Positions 16,055 through 24,033 are shown, counted from the first letter of the stretch. The stretch: 53,385 bases of DNA from Bacillota bacterium (GCA_021768085.1 JAETOJ010000018.1:1-53385); one strand, 5' to 3'. Translations and numbers: made by a program. Notes: generated from the sequence alone by a model not told the origin.

Positions 16055-16238
16055 GTGAATATTCACGAATCCGCTCGGGATTACTTGGAACGTATTTTGA
16101 TGGTCTGAGAGAAAGGGTATCGTCTATTCGATTGACATTGCCCATGAATTGAATTTTTCCAAGCCCAGCGTCAGTGTTGCGATGAAGCGTCTGCGGGAAA
16201 AGGAGATCACGCTCCAAAAGCGGACGGATCAAGCGTGA
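16055..16238 (+). pseudogene. DtxR/MntR-family metalloregulator, broken
   Basis: From a GTG at 16055 one frame reads NIHESARDYLERILMV and hits TGA. The next frame, after GAGAAAGGG, reads IVYSIDIAHELNFSKPSVSV and AMKRLREKEITL, ending after QKRTDQA at 16238. Together these are the N-terminal winged-helix of a DtxR-family repressor (dimer helix, recognition helix FSKPSVSVAMKRLR). A stop with frameshift splits it, and the metal-binding dimerization half is missing. It is divergent from the feo operon and next to three matching operators, so it was probably the local iron regulator. The boxes may now be served by a homologue elsewhere. Confidence 0.8.
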
Positions 16239-16355
16239 GTAATTGAGTTCCTGCCATTATGCGGAGTATCATTTCAAGAGGAGCCGCCCCTCGCAGCGAG
16301 GATGCAGCTCTCCTTTTATGCCGGAACTGCCAGTTGCTCAATGGATATCCCTTGT

Positions 16356-16523
16356 TCAAGCATAGTCACATACTTCCCCACTATACAGCGGCTCCACAAT
16401 TTCATACAGTTTCCAGAAATCTACCACTTTGTCCACCTTCCGCAGCAGGTATTCCTGCGGCACCAAACTCTCTGTACCCACCAGTTCCACTACACCCCAC
16501 TCCAGTTTCCCCTGTTCCATCAT
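16356..16523 (-). mobile_element. IS1182-type transposase N-terminal remnant
   Basis: From ATG 16523 a 55-codon frame reads MMEQGKLEWGVVELVGTESL then VPQEYLLRKVDKVVDFWKLY and EIVEPLYSGEVCDYA, then stops. This resembles the first 50 residues of IS1182-family transposases (short acidic start, VP..HLLRKID.AVDF..IY). The catalytic DDE part is absent and no terminal inverted repeats were found, so it is a relic. The rest of 16239-16560 contains no other gene that I can support. Confidence 0.6.
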
Positions 16524-16560
16524 TTCTCTCACCCTGCTTCATTTTTCCTCATAAATATGA

Positions 16561-16588
16561 AAAAGTCTGCCTTCTGGCAGACTTTTTC
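16561..16588. terminator. Bidirectional terminator hairpin
   Basis: AAAAAGTCTGCC-ttct-GGCAGACTTTTT is perfect over 12 bp, with A and T ends giving a T-run on both strands. Confidence 0.8.
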
Positions 16589-16601
16589 AACAGGCGACAA
16601 G

Positions 16602-16629
16602 GCCCTCGGATTTCATAATCCGAGGGCCC
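16602..16629. terminator. Second hairpin, GC-rich
   Basis: GGCCCTCGGATT-tcat-AATCCGAGGGCC is perfect over 12 bp. With no T-run it is less certain as a terminator. It lies just downstream of tRNA-Leu when read on the minus strand. Confidence 0.5.
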
Positions 16630-16686
16630 TAAATGCGTTGAAAACACTGACTTGAAAGGCAAGATAGCATTTTCACCACATGAACT

Positions 16687-16771
16687 TGGTACGGGCAGTG
16701 GGGGTCGAACCCACACGGATCTCTCCACAGGAACCTAAATCCTGCGCGTCTGCCAATTCCGCCATGCCCGC
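16687..16771 (-). tRNA. tRNA-Leu (anticodon TAG)
   Basis: On the minus strand the acceptor arm GCGGGCA pairs with TGCCCGT. The D-loop is GAATTGGCAGACG. The anticodon stem CAGGA/TCCTG encloses TTTAGGT with anticodon TAG. A long variable arm (GTGGAGAGATCCGT) marks a class II tRNA, and the T-loop has GTTCGACC. The 3' CCA is encoded. Total 85 nt. It recognises CUA and probably other CUN leucine codons. Confidence 0.95.
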
Positions 16772-16803
16772 ATATGGGCGGCGAGCCTCCCCGCCGCCAT
16801 TTT

Positions 16804-18060
16804 TCACCACGCCAGCGTGGCGAAATAGTCCTCCGGCGTCTCCGCCCGCCGCAGCAGCTCCACCGAGCCGTCCTCCCGCAGCAGCAGCTCCGCCGAGCGC
16901 AACTTGCCATTGTAATTGTACCCCATGGAAAACCCGTGGGCGCCGGTATCATGGATCACCAGCACGTCCCCTCGCTCGATCTCCGGCAGGGCCCGGTCGA
17001 TGGCGAACTTGTCGCTGTTCTCACACAGCGAGCCCACCACGTCGTACACATGATCACAGGGCACCTCCTCTTTGCCCAGCACCGTGATATGGTGGTACGC
17101 TCCGTACATGGACGGCCGCATCAGGTTGGCGGCGCAGGCATCCACCCCAATATATTCCTTATAAATATGCTTCTCGTGGACCGCGGTGGTAACCAGATGT
17201 CCAAAGGGGGCCAACATGAACCGCCCCAGCTCAGTGAAGACGGCCACATCCCTCATACCAGCCGGGACTAAAATCTCCTCGTAAGCCCGCTGTACCCCCT
17301 CACCAATGGCCATAATGTCGTTGGCGGGCTGCTCCGGACGGTAGGGCACCCCCACCCCGCCGGACAGGTTGATGAAGGCCACAGGGCACCCAGTCTCCTC
17401 CGCCACGTCGGCAGCGGTCTGGAACAGCAACCGGGCCAGGGCGGGGTAATACTCGTTGGAGATGGTGTTGGAGGCCAAAAAGGCGTGTATGCCAAATCGC
17501 TTGGCCCCCAGCTCCCGCAGGCGGACGAAGGCCCGGGCCAACTGGGGCCGGGTCATGCCATATTTGGCCTCCCCCGGCTTGTCCATCACTTGGAAGCCCT
17601 CCTCGCTCTCCCCCAGGGCAAACACCCCCCCGGGGTTGAAGCGGCAGCACACCGTCTCCGGCACCCGGCCCAAGGTGTCCCGCAGGAAATCCACATGGGT
17701 CAGATCGTCCAGGTTGATATAGGCCCCCAGCCTGTCCGCCAGCTCAAACTCCTCGGCCGGGGTCTCATTGGAAGAGAACATGATCTCGCTGCCAGAAAAT
17801 CCGCACCGCTCCGCCATCATCAGCTCGGTGAGGGAGGAGCAGTCTACGCCGCAGCCCTCCTCTCGCAGAATTTTGAGGATGCCCGGAGTGGGAGTGGCCT
17901 TCACGGCAAAATACTCCTTAAACCCCGGATTCCACCCGAAGGCAGCCTTCAGCCTCCGGGCGTTTTCCCGGATGCCCCGCTCATCGTAGATGTGGAAGGG
18001 GGTGGGATAGGTCTCTCTGATCTCCCTGGCCTGGGCCAGGGTGAGGAAGGGCTTCTTCAT
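16804..18060 (-). CDS. PLP-dependent decarboxylase, diaminopimelate decarboxylase-like
   Basis: A 418-residue fold-type III PLP enzyme of the LysA/ornithine decarboxylase group. The PLP lysine is in EYFAVKATP (near residue 54). LSGGVGVPYRP carries the Gly-rich phosphate loop, TELGRFMLAPFG the family motif, and CENSDKFA the conserved Cys-Glu of the second active-site half. DapDC makes lysine from meso-diaminopimelate. The sequence departs from canonical LysA in places (GSLCENSDKFA instead of GxxCExxD.l), so a related amino-acid decarboxylase is possible. It is monocistronic, with tRNA-Leu downstream. Confidence 0.8.
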   Translation of the reverse strand: MKKPFLTLAQAREIRETYPTPFHIYDERGIRENARRLKAAFGWNPGFKEYFAVKATPTPGILKILREEGCGVDCSSLTELMMAERCGFSGSEIMFSSNETPAEEFELADRLGAYINLDDLTHVDFLRDTLGRVPETVCCRFNPGGVFALGESEEGFQVMDKPGEAKYGMTRPQLARAFVRLRELGAKRFGIHAFLASNTISNEYYPALARLLFQTAADVAEETGCPVAFINLSGGVGVPYRPEQPANDIMAIGEGVQRAYEEILVPAGMRDVAVFTELGRFMLAPFGHLVTTAVHEKHIYKEYIGVDACAANLMRPSMYGAYHHITVLGKEEVPCDHVYDVVGSLCENSDKFAIDRALPEIERGDVLVIHDTGAHGFSMGYNYNGKLRSAELLLREDGSVELLRRAETPEDYFATLAW

Positions 18061-18124
18061 CTTGTTCTCTCCTTGGTACGGCAGATACCGGTTCTATTTA
18101 TGATATAAGATTTTGGCCCGCTTG

Positions 18125-18403
18125 TCAACCGCAATCCCCGCCCTTTTCCTCAATCCATAGGAACGGGTTCTCCTCCGCCGCGTCCTCCAGCACCCGCAGC
18201 AACCGTAGCCCGAAGGGTGTGCCCTCCATAGTCGCCCGATCCGCCAATACCAGCGCCGTAGGCTCCCCCGGCTCCGTCAGGCAGTCATACAGGGCGTCCA
18301 GGTTCCGCCCCCACCACTCCGGCAGCTCCAGCTTCTCATTCAGATATTTCATGGCCTGCCCCCGCCGGGTCAGGCAGGCCCCATCCAGATCTATCCTTCT
18401 CAT
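18125..18403 (-). CDS. Barstar-family RNase inhibitor
   Basis: A 92-residue protein (MRRIDLDGACL...) starting one base after the stop of the RNase gene, with GGGGAG just upstream; longer starts would overlap the RNase. It shows the barstar landmarks: AMKYLNEKLELPEWWGRNLDALYDCL with the Trp and Asp that plug the RNase active site, and a C-terminal strand FLWIEEKG. Barstar binds and blocks barnase-type RNases in the cytoplasm before export. Its gene directly follows its presumed target, a classical secreted-toxin/immunity order. Confidence 0.92.
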   Translation of the reverse strand: MRRIDLDGACLTRRGQAMKYLNEKLELPEWWGRNLDALYDCLTEPGEPTALVLADRATMEGTPFGLRLLRVLEDAAEENPFLWIEEKGGDCG

Positions 18404-18404
18404 G

Positions 18405-18998
18405 CTAAGGCTCCCCATAGAGCAGCTCAAAGCTCTCATAATGATCCCCAGTGTAGTAGATCAGCCCGTCGTTGGAGAACACGATCCGCTTGGTCCCCCG
18501 GGAGGAGCGCCCCACCGTGTCGATGTCGCACTCCTGATAGGTGCGGCCCTCCTGCTCCGGCAGTTGGCCCTCGTAGTTTCCGAAGCGGCTGCCGCCGATG
18601 GCCGTCCCCTCCCCGGCATACCGCTCTACGCTGCCCCCCGTCCAGCCCAGCTCCTGGGCCTCCCGCTTGGTGACGTAGTTGCCCGGCAGATGACCGTACA
18701 GGTGGAGGTACAGTGCCACCTCGTCCTTGGTGTGATAAAAGCCGTCCTCATCCACCCCTGGGGTCTCTGTGGCTGGGGCCAGGGTGTCTTCCATCGTGGG
18801 CGTGGTTTCTGGCGCAGCCGTCTCAGGGGCCGGTGCGTCCGTCTCCCGGCTGTCCGTCTCCGGCAACTCGGTCTGGACAGCGGAGGGCAGGAACACCGTC
18901 TCCGCCGGGCTGTGAACAGGCCCTGTCTCCGCCGCGCAGCCCGTCAGAATCAGCGCCCACGCCGCCGCCAGCAAATACGCGGTGATCCGTTTCAGCAT
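18405..18998 (-). CDS. Barnase-type ribonuclease, predicted lipoprotein
   Basis: A 197-residue precursor. ATG 18998 (MLKRITAYLL) has GGAGGAGGGG at a good distance upstream. An N-terminal signal ends in the lipobox LTGC (Cys 19), so the protein is probably anchored outside the membrane. A long Thr/Pro/Glu-rich linker follows (about 20-85). The C-terminal 105 residues are a barnase-like domain: LPGNYVTKREAQELGW, GGSRFGNYEGQLP with the nucleus-binding loop, the acid side TYQECDIDTVG and the catalytic His in TGDHYESF. Barnase cleaves RNA after guanosine. Barstar immunity follows. A tethered form with a linker is unusual compared with free secreted barnase. Confidence 0.9.
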   Translation of the reverse strand: MLKRITAYLLAAAWALILTGCAAETGPVHSPAETVFLPSAVQTELPETDSRETDAPAPETAAPETTPTMEDTLAPATETPGVDEDGFYHTKDEVALYLHLYGHLPGNYVTKREAQELGWTGGSVERYAGEGTAIGGSRFGNYEGQLPEQEGRTYQECDIDTVGRSSRGTKRIVFSNDGLIYYTGDHYESFELLYGEP

Positions 18999-19029
18999 GG
19001 CAATCCCCTCCTCCCGTCCCACCCGGACC

Positions 19030-20190
19030 TCACGCCTGGACCGTGGGCTGGGCCTCGGCCTCCAGCTCCACCGGCAGGCCGTTCACCTCCACCCCGTCCC
19101 CGGCGGGGATGAGCAGATAAGTACGCCCCTCCAGCACCCGGGACTCCACCTGGCCGCTGAGCTCCGGCTTCACAGTGATGGTGATCTCCCCGGCCTTGAT
19201 CTGGAAGCGTTTGCTGTCAATGAGATTGGATGGATCCACCGCCGCCCCCTCGCCCAGTCGCTGATCGCAGTAGTCCTGGAAGGCGGACACCCGCTCCGTC
19301 TCCACGCCGCACTCCCGCAACATCCCGCCCACGTCCGCCGCCGTGACGGTGAGGGGATCGGGATCCTGACTCTCCTTGTGCAACTCAATGCGCTCTCGGA
19401 GCTGCTCGTGGACAGCCTGTACCAGCTCCATGCTGCACTCCGCCCCTAAGGCATCGGTGAGGGCGGTCTCAAAGGCCTCCCGCTGCTCCGGGGCAGACAG
19501 GGGCGGCTCCGTGCCAAACACCCCGCTGAGGAACTCCCCGTGGAGTAGCTCCGGCTTGCGGGCGTAATAGAGCGCGTTATAGAGGTTGGCGGCCCGGTCG
19601 TCAAAGGCAGGCCACAGGAAGCCCACCTCCGGCGGGGCGGCCAGCCGTCCTGCGGTTTTCACGTGGAGGGCATTCTCGTTGGGCACGTAGCCCAGCCCCG
19701 GCTTCCCCTCCCGCATGGGGCACACCGCGCACAGCAGATAGGAGTACACCGTGTCAGAGGCGTCATCCAGCGTCTCGTCGTTCCGGGTGCGAAAGGGCAC
19801 ATCGTAGCTCTCCTGGGCCAGCAGGATCAGATAACTGTCCTCCCCCAGCTCCAGGCTCTGGATCACCGTCTCGTAGAACGCCCGACGGGCGGCGGTGTCC
19901 TTCAGCTTGTCCTCCCGGAGGGCCTGGAGCCGCTTCAGCTCCTCCCCCTCCGCCACCTGCCGGGTGGAGAACTCCACGTCGATCAGATTGCGGCCCAGCC
20001 CGCCGGACAGGGCCTTGCGCAGCAGGGCCAGGCAGCTCTCCACATCGTCCTCGTTCAGCAGGGACAGGGGCTGATCCACCTCCGCGATGATCTCCTTCAG
20101 GGGGCTTACATAACAGCCGTACACATGGCTGAGGTTGTTCTTTCCGGGGCGCAACCGCCGGCGCAGCTCGCCCAGTTCTTTCTGATTCAT
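19030..20190 (-). CDS. DUF4317-family protein
   Basis: A 386-residue soluble protein with no signal or membrane segment. MNQKELGELRRRLRPGKNNL, HVYGCYVSPLKEII and YDVPFRTRNDETLDDASDT with a CAVCPM motif are features I recall from DUF4317, a family found mainly in Clostridia whose function is unknown. The C-terminal part (about 320-386) is beta-rich. It is divergent from the ATP synthase operon and has a good sigma-A-type promoter at 20248-20276. It runs towards the RNase/barstar pair, 31 bases before its start, so all three may be transcribed together. Confidence 0.8.
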   Translation of the reverse strand: MNQKELGELRRRLRPGKNNLSHVYGCYVSPLKEIIAEVDQPLSLLNEDDVESCLALLRKALSGGLGRNLIDVEFSTRQVAEGEELKRLQALREDKLKDTAARRAFYETVIQSLELGEDSYLILLAQESYDVPFRTRNDETLDDASDTVYSYLLCAVCPMREGKPGLGYVPNENALHVKTAGRLAAPPEVGFLWPAFDDRAANLYNALYYARKPELLHGEFLSGVFGTEPPLSAPEQREAFETALTDALGAECSMELVQAVHEQLRERIELHKESQDPDPLTVTAADVGGMLRECGVETERVSAFQDYCDQRLGEGAAVDPSNLIDSKRFQIKAGEITITVKPELSGQVESRVLEGRTYLLIPAGDGVEVNGLPVELEAEAQPTVQA

Positions 20191-20247
20191 GGTATCCCTC
20201 GCTTATCAAAGTCCCGCGCTGTCGGGCGCGGGCGGTAATGTTTTGTT

Positions 20248-20276
20248 ATCATACCACAATCCGGGCCGTTTGTCAC
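20248..20276 (-). promoter_or_regulatory. Sigma-A-type promoter for the DUF4317 gene
   Basis: On the minus strand GTGACA (20271-20276), a 17-bp spacer and TATGAT (20248-20253). Five of six bases match at each element. It faces away from the ATP synthase operon. Confidence 0.65.
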
Positions 20277-20402
20277 GGCCTCCCGGGGGAATTTCCCCCG
20301 CTTTGGCCCCCCTTTTTCAGCCCGCGGGTAAACTCCACAAAAATTTACAAAATGCGTTTGAAAGTCTGTGCGGTTTTCCCCGAAAAAGGATGGCCTCGCC
20401 GC

Positions 20403-20431
20403 TGGAAAGTTGTTGGCAACGGTGCTACAAT
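20403..20431 (+). promoter_or_regulatory. Possible promoter of the ATP synthase operon
   Basis: TACAAT at 20426-20431 is a good -10, 87 bases before atpB. The -35 candidate TGGAAA (20403-20408), 17 bp upstream, matches only four of six. The interval 20277-20402 shows no gene. Confidence 0.45.
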
Positions 20432-20517
20432 GAGGACGATACGTCCGGCGCGCGCGGACGCGGGGCTTCTGAAAAGAACTGGAGCCCAAAGGATTTCATT
20501 GAGAGAAGGGATGCTTG

Positions 20518-21360
20518 ATGAACCAGCACAAAAAAGGGCTGGTGGTGTGGATTGGGATCGTGCTCCTGCTGCTGGCCGGGGCGCTGCTGGCCGGCCCCGG
20601 AGATCGGGTGGAGACCGTCCAGGAAACCATGCGGGACGCAGTGCTCCACAATGTCAACCGGATCAGCCTGCTGGGCTTGAAGGAGGTCAACCCAGGTCTG
20701 ATCTCCGCCTTCCTGGTGACGATCATCCTGCTGATCGCCGCCGCCCTGATCCGCATATTCGCCGTCCCCCGCTTCCGGTACATTCCCGGCAAGCTCCAGC
20801 TCCTGCTGGAGCAGGCGGTGGGTCTCTTTGACAACATGGCCCGGGGGGCCAGCCCCCACCGCTTCCGGTTCGTAGGAGCCTACATCTTTGCCGCTGGCGC
20901 CTTCATCTTCGTGGGCACCCTGTTCGAGCTGCTGGGCATCCAGGTGGTGACGGTGGGAGGGCACCCCATCACCCTGCCCGCCCCCCTGTCCGACGTGAAC
21001 GCCGCCATCGCCCTGGGCACCCTGTCCTATCTGGTGATCCTGTCCGGTGGCGTGGCCGCCAACGGTGTGAAGGGCGTGGGCAAGACCTTGAAGGAGTTCT
21101 CCCTGCCCATCTCCATGAGCTTCCGTCTGTTCGGTGCCCTGCTCAGCGGCCTGCTGGTGACAGAACTGGTCTACTATTACGTAAACCTGAGCTTCGTACT
21201 GCCGGTGGTGGTGGGGGTGCTGTTCACCCTGCTCCACGCCGTCATCCAGACCTACGTGCTGACGATGCTCACGTCCATGTACTACGGCGAGGTGTCCGAG
21301 CCCTCCCCGCCTAAGCCCAAAAAGAAGAAGCAGGCATCCTCTCCGGCGGAGCACGCCTGA
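20518..21360 (+). CDS. atpB: ATP synthase F0 subunit a
   Basis: A 280-residue membrane subunit that forms the ion half-channels beside the c-ring. ATG 20518 follows AGAAGGG. One N-terminal helix (about 8-27) is followed by several more. The essential Arg is in MSFRLFGALLSGLLVT (helix 4) and the final helices include VGVLFTLLHAVIQTYVLTML, typical of subunit a. The last residues are Lys- and Pro-rich (PPKPKKKKQASS), a cytoplasmic tail. It opens the atp operon; no atpI is present upstream. Confidence 0.95.
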   Translation: MNQHKKGLVVWIGIVLLLLAGALLAGPGDRVETVQETMRDAVLHNVNRISLLGLKEVNPGLISAFLVTIILLIAAALIRIFAVPRFRYIPGKLQLLLEQAVGLFDNMARGASPHRFRFVGAYIFAAGAFIFVGTLFELLGIQVVTVGGHPITLPAPLSDVNAAIALGTLSYLVILSGGVAANGVKGVGKTLKEFSLPISMSFRLFGALLSGLLVTELVYYYVNLSFVLPVVVGVLFTLLHAVIQTYVLTMLTSMYYGEVSEPSPPKPKKKKQASSPAEHA

Positions 21361-21412
21361 CAGCCCTTCCTCATAATAAAAAAGAACAATCACTTCAAGG
21401 AGGTCATACCCC

Positions 21413-21775
21413 ATGAAACATCTGCTGAAGAAGATCCTGATCCTGGCCGGCGCGCTGGTGCTCACCCTGTCCCTGGCCGCCCCCGCCTTTGCCGCCGACG
21501 CCCCCACCCAGGGGGAGGATACCGCCCAGTCCGAGACAGCGGAGGGCTCCACCATCGGCTTGAAGGCCATCGCCGCGGGCATCGCCGTGGGCATCGCTGC
21601 CGCCGGCGGCGCCGTGGGTATGGGCCTGGCCACCGCTAAGTCCACCGAGAGCATCGCCCGCCAGCCCGAGGCGGAGGGCAAGGTGCGCACCACCCTGATG
21701 CTGGGTCTGGTGTTTATTGAGACGGCCATCATCTATGCGCTGCTGGTGGTCATCCTGATCATCTTCGTGCTGTAA
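21413..21775 (+). CDS. atpE: ATP synthase F0 subunit c with N-terminal signal peptide
   Basis: Subunits of the rotating c-ring. The protein is 120 residues, about 40 more than usual. Residues 1-27 look like a cleavable signal peptide (basic start, leucine-rich core, AFA before ADAP), then an acidic linker (28-47) precedes the normal hairpin. The polar loop is ESIARQPEAEG and the ion-binding Glu is E103 in FIETAIIY. The position that is Gln in classical Na+ c subunits (GQG) is Met 70 (VGMG), which argues for H+ rather than Na+, although Thr 104 and Tyr 108 resemble Na+-type neighbours. AAGGAGG precedes ATG 21413. The ion is uncertain. Confidence 0.93.
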   Translation: MKHLLKKILILAGALVLTLSLAAPAFAADAPTQGEDTAQSETAEGSTIGLKAIAAGIAVGIAAAGGAVGMGLATAKSTESIARQPEAEGKVRTTLMLGLVFIETAIIYALLVVILIIFVL

Positions 21776-21793
21776 CAAAGGAGGCGTTTGCAA

Positions 21794-22285
21794 ATGCCGT
21801 GGCCTTTAAACATTGACCCGCAGCAGATCCTGCTGCATTGGATGAACCTGGCCATCCTGGTGGGTGGGCTGTACTTCCTGCTGTATAAGCCGGTGAAGCA
21901 GTTCATGGCCAAGCGGGACGAGCATTACAGGGAACTGGATCAGCAGGCCCAGGACAAGCTGCTCCAGGCAGATCGGATCCAAGCGGAGTACAAGGAAAAG
22001 CTGGAGGGGGCGGAGGAGGAGATCCGCCAGTCCCGCGCCAAGGCTCAGCAGTCTCTCCAGCAGTCCGTCCAGGAGCAGCTGGATCAGGCCCAGGCCCAGG
22101 CCGAGCTCATCGTCTCCCGGGCCCACGCTGACGCGGAGCGCACCCGAGAGCAAGCTCTATACGACTCCCAGCAGGACATCCGCAGGCTGGCGGAGACAGC
22201 GGCCAAGCGGCTGGCCCTCCACGAGGACCCCTTCGACCAGTTTTTAGATCTGGCAGAGGGAGGCACCGACCATGAGAGCAAGTAG
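21794..22285 (+). CDS. atpF: ATP synthase F0 subunit b
   Basis: A 163-residue peripheral-stalk subunit. ATG 21794 lies nine bases after AAAGGAGG. A single transmembrane helix at about 13-31 (LHWMNLAILVGGLYFLLYK) is followed by a long, charged coiled coil, as in all b subunits. The C-terminus should bind the delta domain, which here is fused to alpha. The gene overlaps the [10 protein letters not shown] gene by 14 bases, implying coupled translation of the stalk and its binding domain. Confidence 0.94.
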   Translation: MPWPLNIDPQQILLHWMNLAILVGGLYFLLYKPVKQFMAKRDEHYRELDQQAQDKLLQADRIQAEYKEKLEGAEEEIRQSRAKAQQSLQQSVQEQLDQAQAQAELIVSRAHADAERTREQALYDSQQDIRRLAETAAKRLALHEDPFDQFLDLAEGGTDHESK

Positions 22286-24032
22286 GAGCCGGCTCAGCGC
22301 CGAGCTGCGCAGCGCCGCCCGCCCCACTGGTGAACAGCTCCACCGGTTTGAGGAGTTCCTTACCCGCACCTACCACCGGACGGTTCCCCTCCACTGGGAG
22401 GAGGACGCTGCCCTGCGCTCCGGCTTCCGGCTCCAGGTGGGCTCGGACGTGTACGACTGGACGTTCGACGGCCGGGTGCGGCAGTTCACCGACTATCTGC
22501 GGCAGCTCCAGCCGGGGAAGGACGACCTGCTCCCCCTGATGCGCCAGGCGGTGGACGACTGGGAGCTGGCCGCCGTGCCGGAGGAGATCGGCACCGTCCG
22601 CACCGTGGACAGCGAGATCGCCACCGTCACCGGCCTGGAGCACGCCCAGTACGGCGAGATCCTGATCTTCTCGGGCGGCGTGCGGGGTATGGTGCAGGAT
22701 CTGCGGCCCGACGGCCTGAGCTGCATTCTGTTCGGGGACAGCGAGGCCATCAGCGCGGGCAGCATGGTGCGCCGCACCCTGAAAACCGCCGGTATGCCCG
22801 TGGGGGATGAGTTTTTGGGCCGGGTGGTGGACGCCCTGGGCCAGCCCATCGACGGCCGGGGTCGCCTGCGCCCCCAGGGCCGCCGACCCATCGAGGCCCC
22901 CGCCCCCGGCATTCTGGACCGCCAGCCGGTGAACGCCCCCATGGAGACGGGTCTGCTGGCCATCGACTCCATGTTCCCCATCGGCCGGGGCCAGCGGGAG
23001 CTCATCATCGGCGACCGGCAGACGGGCAAGACCGCCGTGGCCATCGACACCATTCTCAACCAGAAGGGCAAGGACGTGGTGTGCATCTACGTGGCCATCG
23101 GCCAGAAAACCAGCTCGGTGGCCCAGCTGGTGGAGAACCTGAAGCGCCGGGGGGCCATGGACTACACCTGCGTCATCTCCGCCCCCGCCGGGGCGTCTGC
23201 TGCTTTGCAGTATATCGCCCCCTACGCCGGCTGCGCCCTGGGCGAGCACTTCATGCACCAGGGCCGGGATGTGCTCATCGTCTATGACGACCTGTCTAAG
23301 CACGCGGTGGCCTACCGGGCCCTGTCCCTGCTGCTGGAGCGTTCCCCCGGTCGTGAGGCCTACCCCGGGGATGTGTTCTACCTCCACTCTCGGCTGTTGG
23401 AGCGCTCGGCGCACCTGTCCGACGAGCTGGGGGGCGGCAGCATGACCGCCCTGCCCATCGTGGAGACCCAGGCGGGGGACGTGTCCGCCTATATCCCCAC
23501 CAACATCATCTCCATCACCGACGGCCAGATCTTCCTGGAGAGCGACCTGTTCTTCTCCGGCCAGCGGCCCGCCGTCAACGTGGGCCTGTCCGTGTCCCGC
23601 GTGGGCGGCGACGCCCAGACAAAGGCCATGAAATCCGCCGCCGGAGCCATCCGCCTGGAGCTGGCCCAGTACCGGGAGATGGAGGTGTTCACCCAGTTCT
23701 CCAGCGATCTGGACGACGCCACCAAGCGCCAGCTCACCTACGGCCAGGGGCTCATGCGCCTGCTGCGCCAGCCCCAGTACGCCCCCTTCTCCCAGCACCA
23801 GCAGGTGGTGATTCTGGTGTCCGCCCTGGGCCATGTGATGCAAGACGTGCCCCTGGAGCGGATGGACGCCTTCCGGGCGGGCCTGCTGGACTATGTGGAA
23901 TCCAACGGCGCCGACCTGTGCCGCCGGATCGACCTCACCGGCCAGCTTCCCCCGGAGGACCGGGAGGAGATCCTGACCTTGGCCCACGAATACCTGGAGC
24001 AGTTCCAGGATGGCGGAAAGCAGGGCAGCTGA
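22272..24032 (+). CDS. atpA: Fused ATP synthase delta C-terminal domain plus F1 subunit alpha
   Basis: A 586-residue protein, about 78 longer than a normal alpha. Residues 1-79 are not alpha: LHRFEEFLTRTYHRTVPLHW and EEDAALRSGFRLQVGSDVYD resemble the C-terminal domain of delta/OSCP, the part that joins subunit b. From about 95 on it is alpha: IGTVRTVDSEIATVTGL, P-loop GDRQTGKT (247-254), ISAPAGASAALQYIAPYAG, SLLLERSPGREAYPGDVFYL and SVSRVGGDAQTKAMK. Alpha is the non-catalytic nucleotide subunit of the F1 hexamer. There is no free atpH in the operon and the N-terminal delta domain is absent. A GAGGGAGG site before ATG 22272 supports this start. Confidence 0.93.
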   Translation: MRASRSRLSAELRSAARPTGEQLHRFEEFLTRTYHRTVPLHWEEDAALRSGFRLQVGSDVYDWTFDGRVRQFTDYLRQLQPGKDDLLPLMRQAVDDWELAAVPEEIGTVRTVDSEIATVTGLEHAQYGEILIFSGGVRGMVQDLRPDGLSCILFGDSEAISAGSMVRRTLKTAGMPVGDEFLGRVVDALGQPIDGRGRLRPQGRRPIEAPAPGILDRQPVNAPMETGLLAIDSMFPIGRGQRELIIGDRQTGKTAVAIDTILNQKGKDVVCIYVAIGQKTSSVAQLVENLKRRGAMDYTCVISAPAGASAALQYIAPYAGCALGEHFMHQGRDVLIVYDDLSKHAVAYRALSLLLERSPGREAYPGDVFYLHSRLLERSAHLSDELGGGSMTALPIVETQAGDVSAYIPTNIISITDGQIFLESDLFFSGQRPAVNVGLSVSRVGGDAQTKAMKSAAGAIRLELAQYREMEVFTQFSSDLDDATKRQLTYGQGLMRLLRQPQYAPFSQHQQVVILVSALGHVMQDVPLERMDAFRAGLLDYVESNGADLCRRIDLTGQLPPEDREEILTLAHEYLEQFQDGGKQGS

Positions 24033-24033
24033 C

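Noticed and set aside
16259-16655. Plus-strand frames between the DtxR remnant and tRNA-Leu
   Set aside because: They lie antisense to the IS1182-like remnant and run through two terminators, with no ribosome site.
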